Positions 44,735 through 54,710 of a DNA stretch of 64,000 nt are shown piece after piece. The stretch lies in NCBI GenBank assembly GCA_003640645.1, contig QGHH01000009.1, positions 62,001 to 126,000 of the forward strand, written 5' to 3'. A program made the translations under genes and the position numbers. Under the pieces are notes generated by a model that saw only the letters and a program-made list of their open reading frames with translations, had not been told where the DNA came from and made no database searches. The stretch's first letter is position 1. The number at the start of each line of letters is the position of its first letter. Source of the stretch: Fredinandcohnia aciditolerans. GTDB taxonomy: Bacteria > Bacillota > Bacilli > Bacillales > Bacillaceae_L.

Positions 44735-44820
44735 ACTTATTCCTCTCCACTGTATGCCTTCAATTCTTATCTAATCGTATCGGTAAAACACAAATTTTTC
44801 AACCTCCATAAAAATTCAAA

Positions 44821-44844
44821 GGGAATTGGTTTTCACCAATTCCC
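44821..44844. other. Perfect inverted repeat in the holA–yqzM gap
   Basis: GGGAATTGGT / ACCAATTCCC, 10-bp stem with TTTC loop. No clear T run on either side. The rest of the 44735–45160 gap is AT-rich; it also has an imperfect inverted repeat GGCTTTGTTTTA / TAAAACAAAACC at 45037–45089. No gene seen. Confidence 0.5.
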
Positions 44845-45160
44845 TATCTATAGAAACATTACCAAACAAGCCCCGGGTATCTTGTCGAGTAATGATTATT
44901 TGTAACCTGACTATTGCTGTGATGTTGTTCTTATGTACTATTAGGATTTACATTGTTTTTTGAACTATTTGTGACAAGTGTTGTTAATAAAGGAAGAGTA
45001 TCGGATAATAGGGGAAAAAGGGTTCTACCTTTTTTTGGCTTTGTTTTATTCACTGAGGTTTCTAACTTTTTGATTTGTAAAACAAAACCAACTTTTTAAA
45101 GGAATTATAGATTTTTTTGACTAGTTAGGCTATACTATAAGTGTTTAGGAGGGGTTAGGC

Positions 45161-45295
45161 GTGAACGAATTCGAAAAGAATATAAAAAACACACGAAATG
45201 ACGTTATCGATGCTGGAGTAGCTTTCGTTGTATCATTTGGCTTCTTCGCTATAATTTTCATTATCGCAACTTTAATTAAAGTTATCGGAGCTTAA
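45161..45295 (+). CDS. yqzM: YqzM small membrane protein
   Basis: 44 residues beginning MNEFEKNIKNTRNDVIDAG with one hydrophobic helix (about 20–40, FVVSFGFFAIIFIIATLI). Matches YqzM, a conserved small protein between holA and comEC in Bacillus; function unknown. GTG start with AGGAGGGG seven bases upstream. Confidence 0.92.
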   Translation: MNEFEKNIKNTRNDVIDAGVAFVVSFGFFAIIFIIATLIKVIGA

Positions 45296-45325
45296 TACCG
45301 ACAGAATACATACTGTCAAAACCAG

Positions 45326-45352
45326 GACTGCCCATATAAGGCAGTCTTTTTT
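45326..45352. terminator. Terminator after yqzM, also facing comEC
   Basis: GACTGCC / GGCAGTC stem with TTTTTT on the plus strand; lies between convergent yqzM and comEC. Confidence 0.85.
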
Positions 45353-45374
45353 CGTTCCTTGCCTTTACTGTATC

Positions 45375-47744
45375 TTATGGAATTGTGGTTATAAAGGTTC
45401 CTGAATTTTTGAAAAAACGGTATTGTATCGCTCCATCTGTGTCTGTTCTATATACTATGATTTTTTCTTGTTTTAATCGATTAATCACCTCTGGATGTGG
45501 ATGATTAAAACGATTATTTACACCCACTGGAATTAGGGCAATTTTAGGTTTTAAGGATTGGATAAATCTCTCCGTAGACGAGGACTTGCTTCCGTGATGT
45601 CCCACCTTTAATACATCAATCCTCATGTTTTTATATGTATTGATAAGATCAAGTTCCACATCTTTTTCTATATCCCCTGTAAATAACCAACTCAGACCAC
45701 CGATTTTTGTAAATATAACGATTGAATTGTTATTTTCCATCATTTCATCTCCCTTTGGGGCAAGGGTATAAAATGTATTTCCTCCTTCCTGCCATTTTTG
45801 TCCACGTTCAACTACATGTATGGGAATCCCTTCTTTAGTAGCTATTTTCTTCAACTCTGTTTCTTGTTTTGTATCCTTCGTGCTTTTTCCTATGACGATT
45901 TCATTAATCCTCATTTTTTTTACAATTTCCTTCGCTCCACCGATATGATCTTGGTCACCGTGGGTAATGATTAGCTTATCTAAACTTCGTACTCCTTTTG
46001 ACTTTAGGAACGGAATGATTATATCTGCAGTCGAGAACTCTTTCCTTCTTTGTCGCCATTGCTCTTGATTAAACTCAATGTTACCACCTGTATCAATGAG
46101 ATACGTTCCTTTTCGATAAGGTAGCTCAATTAATATACTATCGCCTTGACCAACATCTAACATTGTAATTTCACCATATGGATTTATATATGGTAATAGC
46201 AAATGGAGTATCAAAACTGACATTGGCGCGAAAAGTGCCCTTTGGAGTAAGGTTTTTCTTTTTTCCCAACTAATTAAAAGGTATAGAATAGATAAACAAT
46301 AGAGAATCATTAAGATGAAACCTGGCTTACCTAGTGTCAATAAAGTGAAAGAGAATTGTGATACCCAAACTGTCGCTTGATTTAAAATTTCGAGTATCCA
46401 CGAAAGCGTCGCAGCAAAAATTTGGCCAATCGGATCGAATATGCTAAGCAAAAAAACAGTGAATAAGGCAAATGGTAAAATCACAACTGAATATAATGGG
46501 ACATATACCATATTTAGAGGTAAGCTCAGTAACGAGAACTCGTAAAAGTGGAATAGTAGAACCGGCATTGAAGTAATTTGCGATAACAATGAAACAACAA
46601 ATAAAGAAGCAATTGTAGTTGGATAGTATTTAAAAATGGCTCTAGAAGAAAGGATCAAGGACGCACTTACTAAAAAGGACAATTGAAAACCGATATTTAC
46701 GATATAGTACGGATTAAACAGTAGCATAGTCATGCAGGAAAAACTAATGACATCAAGGACACTGCCTTTTTCCCACCATTTAATGCTTGCTAATAAAAGC
46801 ATACTCATTAAAACTGAGCGAATGACTGATGGGGAGCCTCCGGCAATTATGATATATGCTGGCAATAAACATAACAGTAAAATTGTGGTTATTTCACGTG
46901 TCAAGCCAAAGCGAATACATAAATAGTAAAACATCCCTGTCATGAGACTTACATGCAGTCCTGATATCGCCAACAAATGTACCAATCCTAATGATTGATA
47001 GGAACTTTCTATCTCATTTGCGATATTTGTTCTTTCCCCATAGATCAATGCTTGGATAATCCCTGCGGTTGAGCCAGTAAAATAAGTATTAATATGATGG
47101 ATTCCAGCATCTCTTATATTTAGAAGCATATGATTTATCGTCCACTTTTCGTTTGAAGAACAATTTTCTGTTTTCATTTCATTCGCTTCAAAAATCCAAT
47201 GGATTTTTTGTGTATACAAATATTGTTTATAGTTAAAAGAATTGGGATTTCGTGCGACTTGGGGTTCCTTTAGACTTCCATGAAAAGTACAAACCAACCC
47301 TATTCGAACAGTAGAGCTTAGCTGCTTTCTCTCTAACTCCGATTCGAAATAATAAACTAACAGCAGTTTTTCTTTCTTTGAAGTATTTACGGTAACGGAT
47401 AGCTTGTCACCATTAATATCTGGTGTTTCAACTATCTCCGCATCAATCCTTTCTGTGGTAGGGGTCAAATTTGTATGATTGTTGGAGTCGATAATGGTAA
47501 AAATACACATAAAAGTAAAAAGAGTGATAATACTGAGGATAACGAGTGAATAATGATGGCGGATTATAACAAATCCTAATAAGAGTAGGGTGAGGATTAT
47601 ACTTAACCATGAAAAAGTTGTATAGGGGACTAGTATTCCAAATATTGCAAAGGATGCAAGAAAAACAAGCTTTCCTCTTACATAGTCCCCATACTTATTT
47701 ATCAAACTAACCGATATTTGAAAATAGTGTAGCAGTTTTCTCAT
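45375..47744 (-). CDS. comEC: ComEC DNA uptake channel
   Basis: 789 residues. N-terminal membrane helices, the OB-fold-like loop (about 85–190), the competence domain with seven or more helices (HLLAISGLHVSL near 245) and a C-terminal metallo-beta-lactamase domain with MLDVGQGDS, THGDQDHIGG and KVGHHGSKSSS, a likely nuclease for the non-transported strand. The given ATG overlaps comEB by 38 bp and has no clear RBS; the true start may be 14 codons inside (TTG). Confidence 0.95.
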   Translation of the reverse strand: MRKLLHYFQISVSLINKYGDYVRGKLVFLASFAIFGILVPYTTFSWLSIILTLLLLGFVIIRHHYSLVILSIITLFTFMCIFTIIDSNNHTNLTPTTERIDAEIVETPDINGDKLSVTVNTSKKEKLLLVYYFESELERKQLSSTVRIGLVCTFHGSLKEPQVARNPNSFNYKQYLYTQKIHWIFEANEMKTENCSSNEKWTINHMLLNIRDAGIHHINTYFTGSTAGIIQALIYGERTNIANEIESSYQSLGLVHLLAISGLHVSLMTGMFYYLCIRFGLTREITTILLLCLLPAYIIIAGGSPSVIRSVLMSMLLLASIKWWEKGSVLDVISFSCMTMLLFNPYYIVNIGFQLSFLVSASLILSSRAIFKYYPTTIASLFVVSLLSQITSMPVLLFHFYEFSLLSLPLNMVYVPLYSVVILPFALFTVFLLSIFDPIGQIFAATLSWILEILNQATVWVSQFSFTLLTLGKPGFILMILYCLSILYLLISWEKRKTLLQRALFAPMSVLILHLLLPYINPYGEITMLDVGQGDSILIELPYRKGTYLIDTGGNIEFNQEQWRQRRKEFSTADIIIPFLKSKGVRSLDKLIITHGDQDHIGGAKEIVKKMRINEIVIGKSTKDTKQETELKKIATKEGIPIHVVERGQKWQEGGNTFYTLAPKGDEMMENNNSIVIFTKIGGLSWLFTGDIEKDVELDLINTYKNMRIDVLKVGHHGSKSSSTERFIQSLKPKIALIPVGVNNRFNHPHPEVINRLKQEKIIVYRTDTDGAIQYRFFKNSGTFITTIP

Positions 47745-48276
47745 ACAACTTCTCTATTTCTCTATCATCCGCACCTGACTCTGTTAATTTTTCTATTAAA
47801 TCATTAACAAATGCTAATTTCTCTTTTGATTTTAAGTCAATTACCATTTCTTGAAGAGGAACCTTCTCAATTCTTACATTTGATTTCTCAAGTAATTCTA
47901 TTGCGTAAGGATGATTTTTATAATCTTCCGCATAATATACAACCTTAATACCTGCTTGAATAATTGCTTTTGTGCATTGGAGGCATGGAAAATGAGTAAC
48001 ATAGATTTCCGCATTTTCTGTAGGGACTCCAAACTTGGCACATTGCAGTAATGCATTTATTTCAGCGTGAACGGTTCTTATACAGTGATTTTCGACTACA
48101 TAGCAGCCCTCATCTGAACAGTGTGTACCGCCAGACACAGAGCCATTATACCCCCCTGCGATAATTCGCTTTTCTCGTACAATGGTTGCGCCAACTGTTA
48201 GTCGTGTACAGGTACTTCTTAATGCAAGTAAATGGCTTTGTGCCATAAAATATTGATCCCATTTGATTCGATTCAA
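47707..48276 (-). CDS. comEB: ComEB, deoxycytidylate deaminase-like protein
   Basis: 189 residues. Zinc deaminase core with HAEINALL and PCLQCTKAI; an extra zinc-binding CSDEGC-type insert is present. dCMP deaminase family; in B. subtilis the comEB product is dispensable for transformation. TTG start (MNRIKWDQY) with GGGG eight bases upstream. Second gene of comEA-EB-EC. Confidence 0.95.
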   Translation of the reverse strand: MNRIKWDQYFMAQSHLLALRSTCTRLTVGATIVREKRIIAGGYNGSVSGGTHCSDEGCYVVENHCIRTVHAEINALLQCAKFGVPTENAEIYVTHFPCLQCTKAIIQAGIKVVYYAEDYKNHPYAIELLEKSNVRIEKVPLQEMVIDLKSKEKLAFVNDLIEKLTESGADDREIEKLYEKTATLFSNIG

Positions 48277-48336
48277 ATTTTCCCCATCCCTTCAACAAAA
48301 TCTTACAATTATTTTATCGGTTATTTGTACAAACCG

Positions 48337-48939
48337 TCAATTTAATTTGAGTTTGTCCCTTATTTTTTCAAAGGATTTTTCCCCAATTCCGCTAACTTCC
48401 ATCAGGTCCTCAAGTTGTTTAAACGGTCCATTTTCTTCACGGAATGCAATGATCGCTGCCGCTTTTGATGGGCCGATTCCTGATAACGTTTCAAAATCTG
48501 CCTGTGTTCCTTTATTTAATGAAATCTTTCCTTCGCTTTTTGTGGACAAACTGCTCTCCATTTCAAAATCCTCACCAATGCGTGGAACATATATAACCAT
48601 TTCATCCTCCACTCGCTGTGCTAAATTCACCTGATTGATGTTTGCATCTTCAGTAAATCCCCCTGCCATCACGATAATGTCCTTAATTCTCATCCCAGCT
48701 TCGGCCTCATATACATTTTCATTATGTACCGCTCCCTTGATATCAACAAGAATTACCTTAATCTCTTCCTCTGCATCAGTCTCTTCCTCAACGTTCGGTT
48801 CAAAGAGCAAATCCTTTTCTACCTCGTAAGGTTCTGCACTTGTTCCATGATCAAAAATATGATAAAAGACAATAAAGATAACTAGACAGACTCCACAACA
48901 TATAATAAATAACTTAATCTTTTTTTCTCTAAAATTCAT
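48337..48939 (-). CDS. comEA: ComEA competence DNA receptor
   Basis: 200 residues. N-terminal transmembrane anchor (about 8–28), acidic linker, SLBB domain (about 60–120, VLVDIKGAVHNENVYE) and C-terminal helix-hairpin-helix (LNKGTQADFETLSGIGPSKAAAI and EVSGIGEKSFEKI). Binds double-stranded DNA outside the membrane and hands it to ComEC. Confidence 0.95.
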   Translation of the reverse strand: MNFREKKIKLFIICCGVCLVIFIVFYHIFDHGTSAEPYEVEKDLLFEPNVEEETDAEEEIKVILVDIKGAVHNENVYEAEAGMRIKDIIVMAGGFTEDANINQVNLAQRVEDEMVIYVPRIGEDFEMESSLSTKSEGKISLNKGTQADFETLSGIGPSKAAAIIAFREENGPFKQLEDLMEVSGIGEKSFEKIRDKLKLN

Positions 48940-49041
48940 GGTTTGGTCTCCTTTGTTTTTTTACTTTAAGTAAAATCATTCATAATTTTATTCGGGAAAA
49001 CATATTGTTTTAGGAGAATAGTCTGTAAAGGAGGGACGAAC

Positions 49042-49875
49042 TTGAATATAGGGTTTATTGGCACAGGAAATATGGGGAAAATTTTAATAGAGTCCTTTGT
49101 AGAATCTCTTGCTGTTCCGCCTTCAAAATTAACGATAACAAATCGAACGATTGAAAAAGCAATAGCGATTAAGAACTCCTTGCAAGATATCACAGTTGCA
49201 TCGACAAATGAGGAGGTTGTAAAAGGCTCTGATTTAATTTTCATTTGTGTAAAACCTTTGGAAATTCACCCACTTTTACACCAATTATCTCCTTGTCTAA
49301 CGAGTAGTAAATGTATCGTTTCGATTACGAGTCCGATTTCTGTTGAACAGCTCGAATCAATTGTAAATTGTCAGGTCGCACGTATTATTCCAAGTATTAC
49401 AAATCGCGCACTAACAGGCGTATCCTTATTTACTTTTGGAAGTAGCATTAGCAGCAGATTTAAGGATTATTTGGAATTTCTTTTTGAGCAAATTTCTGCT
49501 CCGGTTCACATAAATAACGACATTACAAGAGTCGCTTCTGATATTGTAAGCTGCGGCCCTGCATTTTTTACTTATCTTGTGAGAAAGTTTATAAATGCAG
49601 CAGTGAGGGAAACGAAAATTACAGAGGAGCAAGCAACAATTTTAGCTAGTGAAATGATTGTCGGAATGGGAAAATTGCTTGAAAAGGAAATATATACGTT
49701 ACCCACTCTCCAGGAAAAAGTATGTGTAAAAGGTGGTGTTACTGGGGAAGGCATTAAGGCAATGGAAGAAAATATCGGTGAGTTATTTGTAGAACTTTTT
49801 AGAAGTACCCATCGAAAATTTGATGAGGATATTTACGAAGTGAATAAACAATTTAACGAGACTCCATCTCGATAA
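49042..49875 (+). CDS. comER: ComER, pyrroline-5-carboxylate reductase-like protein
   Basis: 277 residues. NAD(P)-binding Rossmann fold with IGFIGTGNMGKILIES at the N-terminus and a ProC-like dimerisation domain (SDIVSCGPAFFTYLV). Encoded divergently from comEA, as in B. subtilis. Dispensable for competence there; linked to sporulation/biofilm timing in some reports. TTG start with AAAGGAGGG. Confidence 0.93.
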   Translation: MNIGFIGTGNMGKILIESFVESLAVPPSKLTITNRTIEKAIAIKNSLQDITVASTNEEVVKGSDLIFICVKPLEIHPLLHQLSPCLTSSKCIVSITSPISVEQLESIVNCQVARIIPSITNRALTGVSLFTFGSSISSRFKDYLEFLFEQISAPVHINNDITRVASDIVSCGPAFFTYLVRKFINAAVRETKITEEQATILASEMIVGMGKLLEKEIYTLPTLQEKVCVKGGVTGEGIKAMEENIGELFVELFRSTHRKFDEDIYEVNKQFNETPSR

Positions 49876-49922
49876 ATATACCATGTTCCTTCTTAAATAG
49901 GAATACTCAATTTTTCACGACA

Positions 49923-49955
49923 AATAAAACGAGGGCAGACATCGTCTGACCCTCT
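49923..49955 (-). terminator. Terminator at the end of the yqeG–yqeM gene run
   Basis: GAGGGTCAGAC / GTCTGCCCTC stem with one bulge, followed by GTTTTATTT on the minus strand; overlaps the yqeM stop. Convergent comER may also use it. Confidence 0.7.
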
Positions 49956-50697
49956 ATTTCTTTGCGGTAAATAATATCCGTTCAGAAGTCTCCTGAACTG
50001 GGTTACTAAAATCAGCAAGCACATCAACTACTTTGAAACCTATTCTCTCAAGCCAATTTTGTAAAGTCTGAATCGGAAAGGTCCGCTGTTCATGAAATTC
50101 GTCAAATCTCGTATAATCATCAGAATGTTTATTTTTCACAAAAAACGATAATTCATGTTCTACACTGTGAGGATGTTCCCCCTCAAAACAATTCCAAATA
50201 AAACTAACCTCTTCATCACTACTCACAAATGGCCCATCCATAAAAATGGAGTCCATTTTATAAACGGAATGGACATCAAACAAGAAAAGTCCATCGTGTT
50301 CCAATAACTTGAAAGCATTTTGAAAGGTTTTCTGCACATCTTCTTCAGTGCGCAAATAATTAAGTGAATCACAGAAAATGACAATCACATCAAATGGATC
50401 TAACCCCGAGATTTCCACCATATCCTGTTGGTAAAACTCAATCTTCACTCCAGCTTCCATTGCTTTGTTATTCGCGACTGCCAGCATATCCTCAGAGAGA
50501 TCTACCCCAACAACCTCAAAGCCTTCTTTTGCAAGTCGAATCGCAATTTCACCTGTTCCACATCCAATATCAAGAACACGCAGTGGATGTTTTTTATTAT
50601 AGTGCGAAACTCTCTCTTTAAAGAACAAAATCCATTGCTCATAATCCACATCACGCATTAGTTCATCGTAGATATAGGCAAATTCCCCATAGCTCAT
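49954..50697 (-). CDS. yqeM: YqeM, class I SAM-dependent methyltransferase
   Basis: 247 residues. SAM motif VLDIGCGTGEIA near 41–52, VVGVDLSEDMLAVA and DVIVIFCDSLNYL follow. Substrate unknown. Overlaps rsfS by 4 bp (ATGA). Last gene of the yqeH-aroE-yhbY-nadD-yqeK-rsfS-yqeM series. Confidence 0.93.
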   Translation of the reverse strand: MSYGEFAYIYDELMRDVDYEQWILFFKERVSHYNKKHPLRVLDIGCGTGEIAIRLAKEGFEVVGVDLSEDMLAVANNKAMEAGVKIEFYQQDMVEISGLDPFDVIVIFCDSLNYLRTEEDVQKTFQNAFKLLEHDGLFLFDVHSVYKMDSIFMDGPFVSSDEEVSFIWNCFEGEHPHSVEHELSFFVKNKHSDDYTRFDEFHEQRTFPIQTLQNWLERIGFKVVDVLADFSNPVQETSERILFTAKK

Positions 50698-51050
50698 AAA
50701 CTCAGCACATCTTCTACTGTTTCAGTAGGCGCATCTCCCCACAGACGTTCTAAATTATAGTAGGTACGCTCGTCTTTATGAAATATGTGTGCTATTACAT
50801 CTCCAAGATCAACAAGAACCCATCTTGCTTCGTCAAAGCCCTCAAGACGCTTAATTTGAATACCATTTTCATCGGCTTTATCCTTAATTTCGCGTGCAAT
50901 TGCTTGTACTTGTTTTTCAGAATTCCCATGACAGATTAAGAAATAATCGGCAACAAGGGATAGCCCCTTCATATTTAATGCTACAATATTTTCAGCGCGT
51001 TTATCGTCAGCAGCTTGAACTGCAAATGTTAAGATGTCTCTTTCATTCAC
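50694..51050 (-). CDS. rsfS: Ribosomal silencing factor RsfS
   Basis: 118 residues, DUF143/Iojap family with SLVADYFLICHGNSEKQVQAIA and RWVLVDLGDVIAHIFHKDER. Binds L14 to block subunit joining in starved cells. Begins one base after the yqeK stop. Confidence 0.96.
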   Translation of the reverse strand: MNERDILTFAVQAADDKRAENIVALNMKGLSLVADYFLICHGNSEKQVQAIAREIKDKADENGIQIKRLEGFDEARWVLVDLGDVIAHIFHKDERTYYNLERLWGDAPTETVEDVLSL

Positions 51051-51051
51051 C

Positions 51052-51624
51052 CTAGGATTCCCCCTTTTTATTTAAGATTAATGCATTATACGTTTGCAAA
51101 GTATCAGGATAAATGGCTTGATTTTTTTTTGCCAAAAACATGATGGTGTTTCTTAATGAATAAATGAGGGCTGTATCTAAATCCTGTTTTGCGATTTCTC
51201 TAACTTCCTCTACACCTGGAAAATGTCTACCTGGCTCGATGTAATCTGCGACAAATATAACCTTTTCAAGCAGAGTCATTCTTTCACGTCCAGATGTATG
51301 GAAACGGATTGCATCAAGGATTTCTTCATCCTGAATCCCCACCTCTGTCTTAACAAGATAGGCTCCCACCGGCGCATGCCATAATTCTGTATTATGAATT
51401 AATAAATCATTCGGCATATGTTGGTCGATAATGATCTGCTTCATCTCTTCCTTTGATCTAAATTTCGCATAGTCATGGAAAATGGCAGCTGTTTCGGCCT
51501 TTTTCACATCAGCATCATATCGTTTGGCCAGTTCAATGGCTGTCTCCATAACACCAATTGTATGCTGATAACGATGCTCCGTTAACTGTTCTTTAACAAG
51601 TTCTAGGGCCTTATCACGTTCCAT
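51052..51624 (-). CDS. yqeK: YqeK, HD-domain Ap4A hydrolase
   Basis: 190 residues. HD phosphohydrolase metal motif: H in YQHTIGV, HD in FHDYAKF, and D in [10 protein letters not shown]. Family members split diadenosine tetraphosphate symmetrically into two ADP. Overlaps nadD by 11 bp and abuts rsfS. Confidence 0.95.
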   Translation of the reverse strand: MERDKALELVKEQLTEHRYQHTIGVMETAIELAKRYDADVKKAETAAIFHDYAKFRSKEEMKQIIIDQHMPNDLLIHNTELWHAPVGAYLVKTEVGIQDEEILDAIRFHTSGRERMTLLEKVIFVADYIEPGRHFPGVEEVREIAKQDLDTALIYSLRNTIMFLAKKNQAIYPDTLQTYNALILNKKGES

Positions 51625-52183
51625 ATAAATGCTTCTCCTCTATATAGTTTCGTACTTTTTCAGGAACTAAATACATTGTATTTCTATTTTCCCTCAGCCT
51701 TTTTCTAATCATCGAAGAGGATATATCTAATTGAGGAACATCTACTTCAACGATTGGATATTGAGTCGGAAAAGAATATCCCGGTCTTTTCACCCCAACA
51801 AACGTTATCATATCAATGAGTTCATCAATTTTATGCCAATGCGGCAAATATTCGACCATGTCCCCACCAATGATAAAATAAAACTTTGTATCGGGATATT
51901 GTTCGCGTAACAATAGAATTGTGTCGTATGTATATGAGGGTCCTTCTCTTTCCAGTTCAATAAGCTGTAATTTGAATTTTGATTGGCCAGCAATAGCTAG
52001 AGAGAGCATTTCAACCCGCTCCTCATCAGTCACATAACTTTTCCGTTCTTTGTGTGGAGGTATACGATTTGGCATAAACCAAATCTCCGATAAATTTAAC
52101 TGTGTTAATACCTCTGAAGCAATGAACAAATGACCTATATGGGGCGGATCAAATGTACCACCTATGATTCCGATATGGTTCAT
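51614..52183 (-). CDS. nadD: Nicotinate-nucleotide adenylyltransferase
   Basis: 189 residues. Nucleotidyltransferase signature [12 protein letters not shown] at 7–18 and [10 protein letters not shown] near the C-terminus. Makes deamido-NAD from nicotinate mononucleotide. ATG of MNHIGIIG chosen for AGGAGGG seven bases upstream. Preceded by a repeat family 1 element in the operon. Confidence 0.97.
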   Translation of the reverse strand: MNHIGIIGGTFDPPHIGHLFIASEVLTQLNLSEIWFMPNRIPPHKERKSYVTDEERVEMLSLAIAGQSKFKLQLIELEREGPSYTYDTILLLREQYPDTKFYFIIGGDMVEYLPHWHKIDELIDMITFVGVKRPGYSFPTQYPIVEVDVPQLDISSSMIRKRLRENRNTMYLVPEKVRNYIEEKHLYGT

Positions 52184-52199
52184 TTTTTCCCTCCTAGTC

Positions 52200-52402
52200 G
52201 GTTGAAAATGACGCATCAAGTTTCTTGCGTACTTAGCTCCGAGAACATGGTGAACAAGCCAGTTATGCGCTTGCGTCTACTAGTATATTCACGATGTCAA
52301 TTCAATTCTTCAGTGCAAGGCTACTAGGAAGTAATCTCAAGCAATTGCCTTGCTCCGGTACTCGGGTGCTCGCTTCGCCTTGAACTTCGGACTTTTTCAA
52401 CC
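52200..52402. repeat. Dispersed repeat family 1, copy E (long form) between yhbY and nadD
   Basis: About 203 bp bounded by GGTTGAAAA and TTTTTCAACC. Shares ATGACGCATC, TATGCGCTTGCGTCTAC, TTCACGATGTCAATTC and GTGCAAGGCT with the 15710 copy. Covers almost the whole 234-bp gap. Confidence 0.85.
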
Positions 52403-52417
52403 TCCTTATTTGAATGC

Positions 52418-52720
52418 TTACTTGTTAGCCTTTGGTAGCTCCAATTGCTTGTTTTCTTTAGACTCTTTGTATAGCACAATTGTATTGCCAATGATTTGGA
52501 CCAATTCAGCTTTTGCACCATTGCTCAGTTCTTGCGCTACCGTATCACGGTCATCCTCGCAGTTTTGAAGTACACTTACCTTTAATAGTTCACGAGCTTC
52601 TAACGCATCGCTGATTTGTTTAATCATGTTGTCATTTACCCCACCTTTTCCAACCTGAAAGATTGGATCTAAATGATGAGCTTTCGATCGCAAAAATCGT
52701 TTTTGTTTACCTGTTAGCAT
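52418..52720 (-). CDS. yhbY: YhbY (YqeI) ribosome-assembly RNA-binding protein
   Basis: 100 residues, CRM domain: MLTGKQKRFLRSKAHHLDPIF and VGKGGVNDNM (the GxxG RNA-binding loop). Associates with pre-50S particles in other bacteria. Its start overlaps the aroE end by 7 bp. Confidence 0.95.
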   Translation of the reverse strand: MLTGKQKRFLRSKAHHLDPIFQVGKGGVNDNMIKQISDALEARELLKVSVLQNCEDDRDTVAQELSNGAKAELVQIIGNTIVLYKESKENKQLELPKANK

Positions 52721-53559
52721 GTCTTACCTCCTAATAGCTTTGTAACTAGTCTTTCCATTCTGTCCGTGTCTGGAAATATTCCTGTCCATTTTTCAAATGC
52801 TAAAGCACCCTGATAAACAAACATTCCAATTCCATTTTGCGTAATTGCACCACGCTTTGCTGCTTCCTGCAAGAGCTTGGTTTCAAATGGATTATAAATA
52901 ATATCACTTACGATAGTTTTTGGAGCCAAATTCTCCAGTCTAAGCGGAATGTCATCAACCTGAGGATGCATACCAACTGAAGTTGTATTGATTATGACTT
53001 TATATTTACCCAGATTACTCTCTGCTTCCGCAAAAGCGAATGCATGCGAGTCAACCGCGAATTTGCAATCGTCAATAATGGCTTTTGCCCGGTCAATCGT
53101 GCGATTTACAATATCAATTCTTTTCACACCCATAGCTGCTAATGAAATAAATATCCCTCTAGCTGCACCACCGGCTCCTATTATCAATACATTCGAAGAA
53201 CACAATTCCTCATTATTGATGACGCGATTTAATGAACGGATAAATCCATTTCCGTCCGTGTTATAGCCTACTAATTTCCCATTTTCATTTACAATCGTAT
53301 TCACCGCACCGATATTCTTAGTAACCTCTTCAATTTCATCTAAATAGTCGATTACCTTTAATTTATGTGGAATTGTTACGTTAATGCCTGATACCCCGAG
53401 TGCCCTTATTCCTTCAATTGCAGCTTTCACCTGGTCCTGTTCCACAAGGAAAGCATGGTATCTAGCATTAAGCTTATAATGTTCAAAAATATCATTGTGC
53501 ATCATCGGTGACATCGAATGTGAAATGGGACTTCCAATTACCCCATATACTTTTTCCAT
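52714..53559 (-). CDS. aroE: Shikimate dehydrogenase (NADP+)
   Basis: 281 residues. Substrate domain with VIGSPISHSMSPMMHN and INVTIPHK (catalytic Lys), NADP domain with GAGGAARGI and VNRTIDRA. Fourth step of aromatic amino-acid synthesis. Start MEKVYGVIG matches the family and follows GGTGAGGA; ATGs 4 and 6 codons earlier lie in the RBS area. Confidence 0.97.
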   Translation of the reverse strand: MEKVYGVIGSPISHSMSPMMHNDIFEHYKLNARYHAFLVEQDQVKAAIEGIRALGVSGINVTIPHKLKVIDYLDEIEEVTKNIGAVNTIVNENGKLVGYNTDGNGFIRSLNRVINNEELCSSNVLIIGAGGAARGIFISLAAMGVKRIDIVNRTIDRAKAIIDDCKFAVDSHAFAFAEAESNLGKYKVIINTTSVGMHPQVDDIPLRLENLAPKTIVSDIIYNPFETKLLQEAAKRGAITQNGIGMFVYQGALAFEKWTGIFPDTDRMERLVTKLLGGKTC

Positions 53560-53595
53560 TTCCTCACCCATTACCATTAAGATTACTCTATTTTT

Positions 53596-54705
53596 TTAAA
53601 TTAATGATTTTCTTATCATTACCCCAACGCCCTTTGGAACATGAGCCACTACCTTCGTATGTGGATCATTAATGGTTACCCAACCCAATCCTGAGAAAAC
53701 AATATCTGTTTTCGCTTCTTTAATCATGAATTCATGGGCAACTAGTGGCGGAAAATCATTTATTTCATTTTTACCAGGAGGCTGCAAGAGCTCACCCTGA
53801 TGTTTCTCATATAATTCATCAGCATTTTCTAGTTTTGTGCGATGGATATTTAACAAATTTGAGAAATGACAAACGAAAGACTGTCTGCCACCACTTATAA
53901 AATCAAACCTTGCTAAGCCACCAAAAAATAAGGTTTGTGCTTCATTTAACTGAAAGACTTTCGGTTTAATTTCTTTTTTGGGTGTAATAACTTTTAAGTC
54001 TTGTTTTGATACAAAGTGTGCCATTTGATGATGATTGATTATTCCTGGAGTATCAAATAAGGAATGCTCCTCATCAAGAGGAATATCAATAATATCTAAT
54101 GTTGTACCTGGGAAGTGAGAAGTAGTGATGATGTCCTCTTTCTCTCCACTAAATTCCTTAATCAGACGATTAATGAATGTAGACTTTCCGACATTCGTAC
54201 ATCCTACTACATATACATCTTTTTCAGAGCGATAATGCTCAATTGCTTCAGCTACTTCCTTGATACCTGTACCTTTTTCTGCACTGATTAAAAAAACATC
54301 TACCGGTTTTAAGCCAAGTTCTCGGGATGATTCTGTCATCCAATTTACTAGTTTTTTGGGTTTTACCGATTTCGGTAGCAAATCCACTTTATTACCGACT
54401 AATAGTATATTATTGTTCCCCACAAAACGATGAAGACCTGGTAACCAGCTGCCGTTAAAGTCGAATATATCAACAATTTTTACGATTAATGCATTAGTAG
54501 ATCCTATCCCGTGTAGGATTTTTAAAAAGTCATTATCGGTTAAGGATACATCTTGTACTTCATTATAATGCTTTAATTTAAAGCAGCGTTGGCATATGAC
54601 TTTATCCTTTTCTAATGCAGATGCTGGTGCATATCCTAATTTTGTTTCGTCAGCTGTTTGGATTTCTACTCCACAGCCAATACAGCTAATCTTCTCTTGT
54701 TCCAC
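53596..54705 (-). CDS. yqeH: YqeH, circularly permuted ribosome-assembly GTPase
   Basis: 369 residues. N-terminal four-cysteine zinc finger (CIGCG…CQRCF), then GTPase motifs in permuted order: G4 NKVDLL, G1 GCTNVGKST, G3 DTPGII; C-terminal TRAP-like RNA-binding domain. Needed for 30S assembly and normal replication in B. subtilis. GTG start with GGAGG ten bases upstream; a longer frame has no support. Confidence 0.96.
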   Translation of the reverse strand: MEQEKISCIGCGVEIQTADETKLGYAPASALEKDKVICQRCFKLKHYNEVQDVSLTDNDFLKILHGIGSTNALIVKIVDIFDFNGSWLPGLHRFVGNNNILLVGNKVDLLPKSVKPKKLVNWMTESSRELGLKPVDVFLISAEKGTGIKEVAEAIEHYRSEKDVYVVGCTNVGKSTFINRLIKEFSGEKEDIITTSHFPGTTLDIIDIPLDEEHSLFDTPGIINHHQMAHFVSKQDLKVITPKKEIKPKVFQLNEAQTLFFGGLARFDFISGGRQSFVCHFSNLLNIHRTKLENADELYEKHQGELLQPPGKNEINDFPPLVAHEFMIKEAKTDIVFSGLGWVTINDPHTKVVAHVPKGVGVMIRKSLI

Positions 54706-54710
54706 TCTAT

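Noticed and set aside
45037-45089. Long imperfect inverted repeat as a yqzM riboswitch
   Set aside because: One stem only, AT-rich, no recognised aptamer features; kept only as a gap note.
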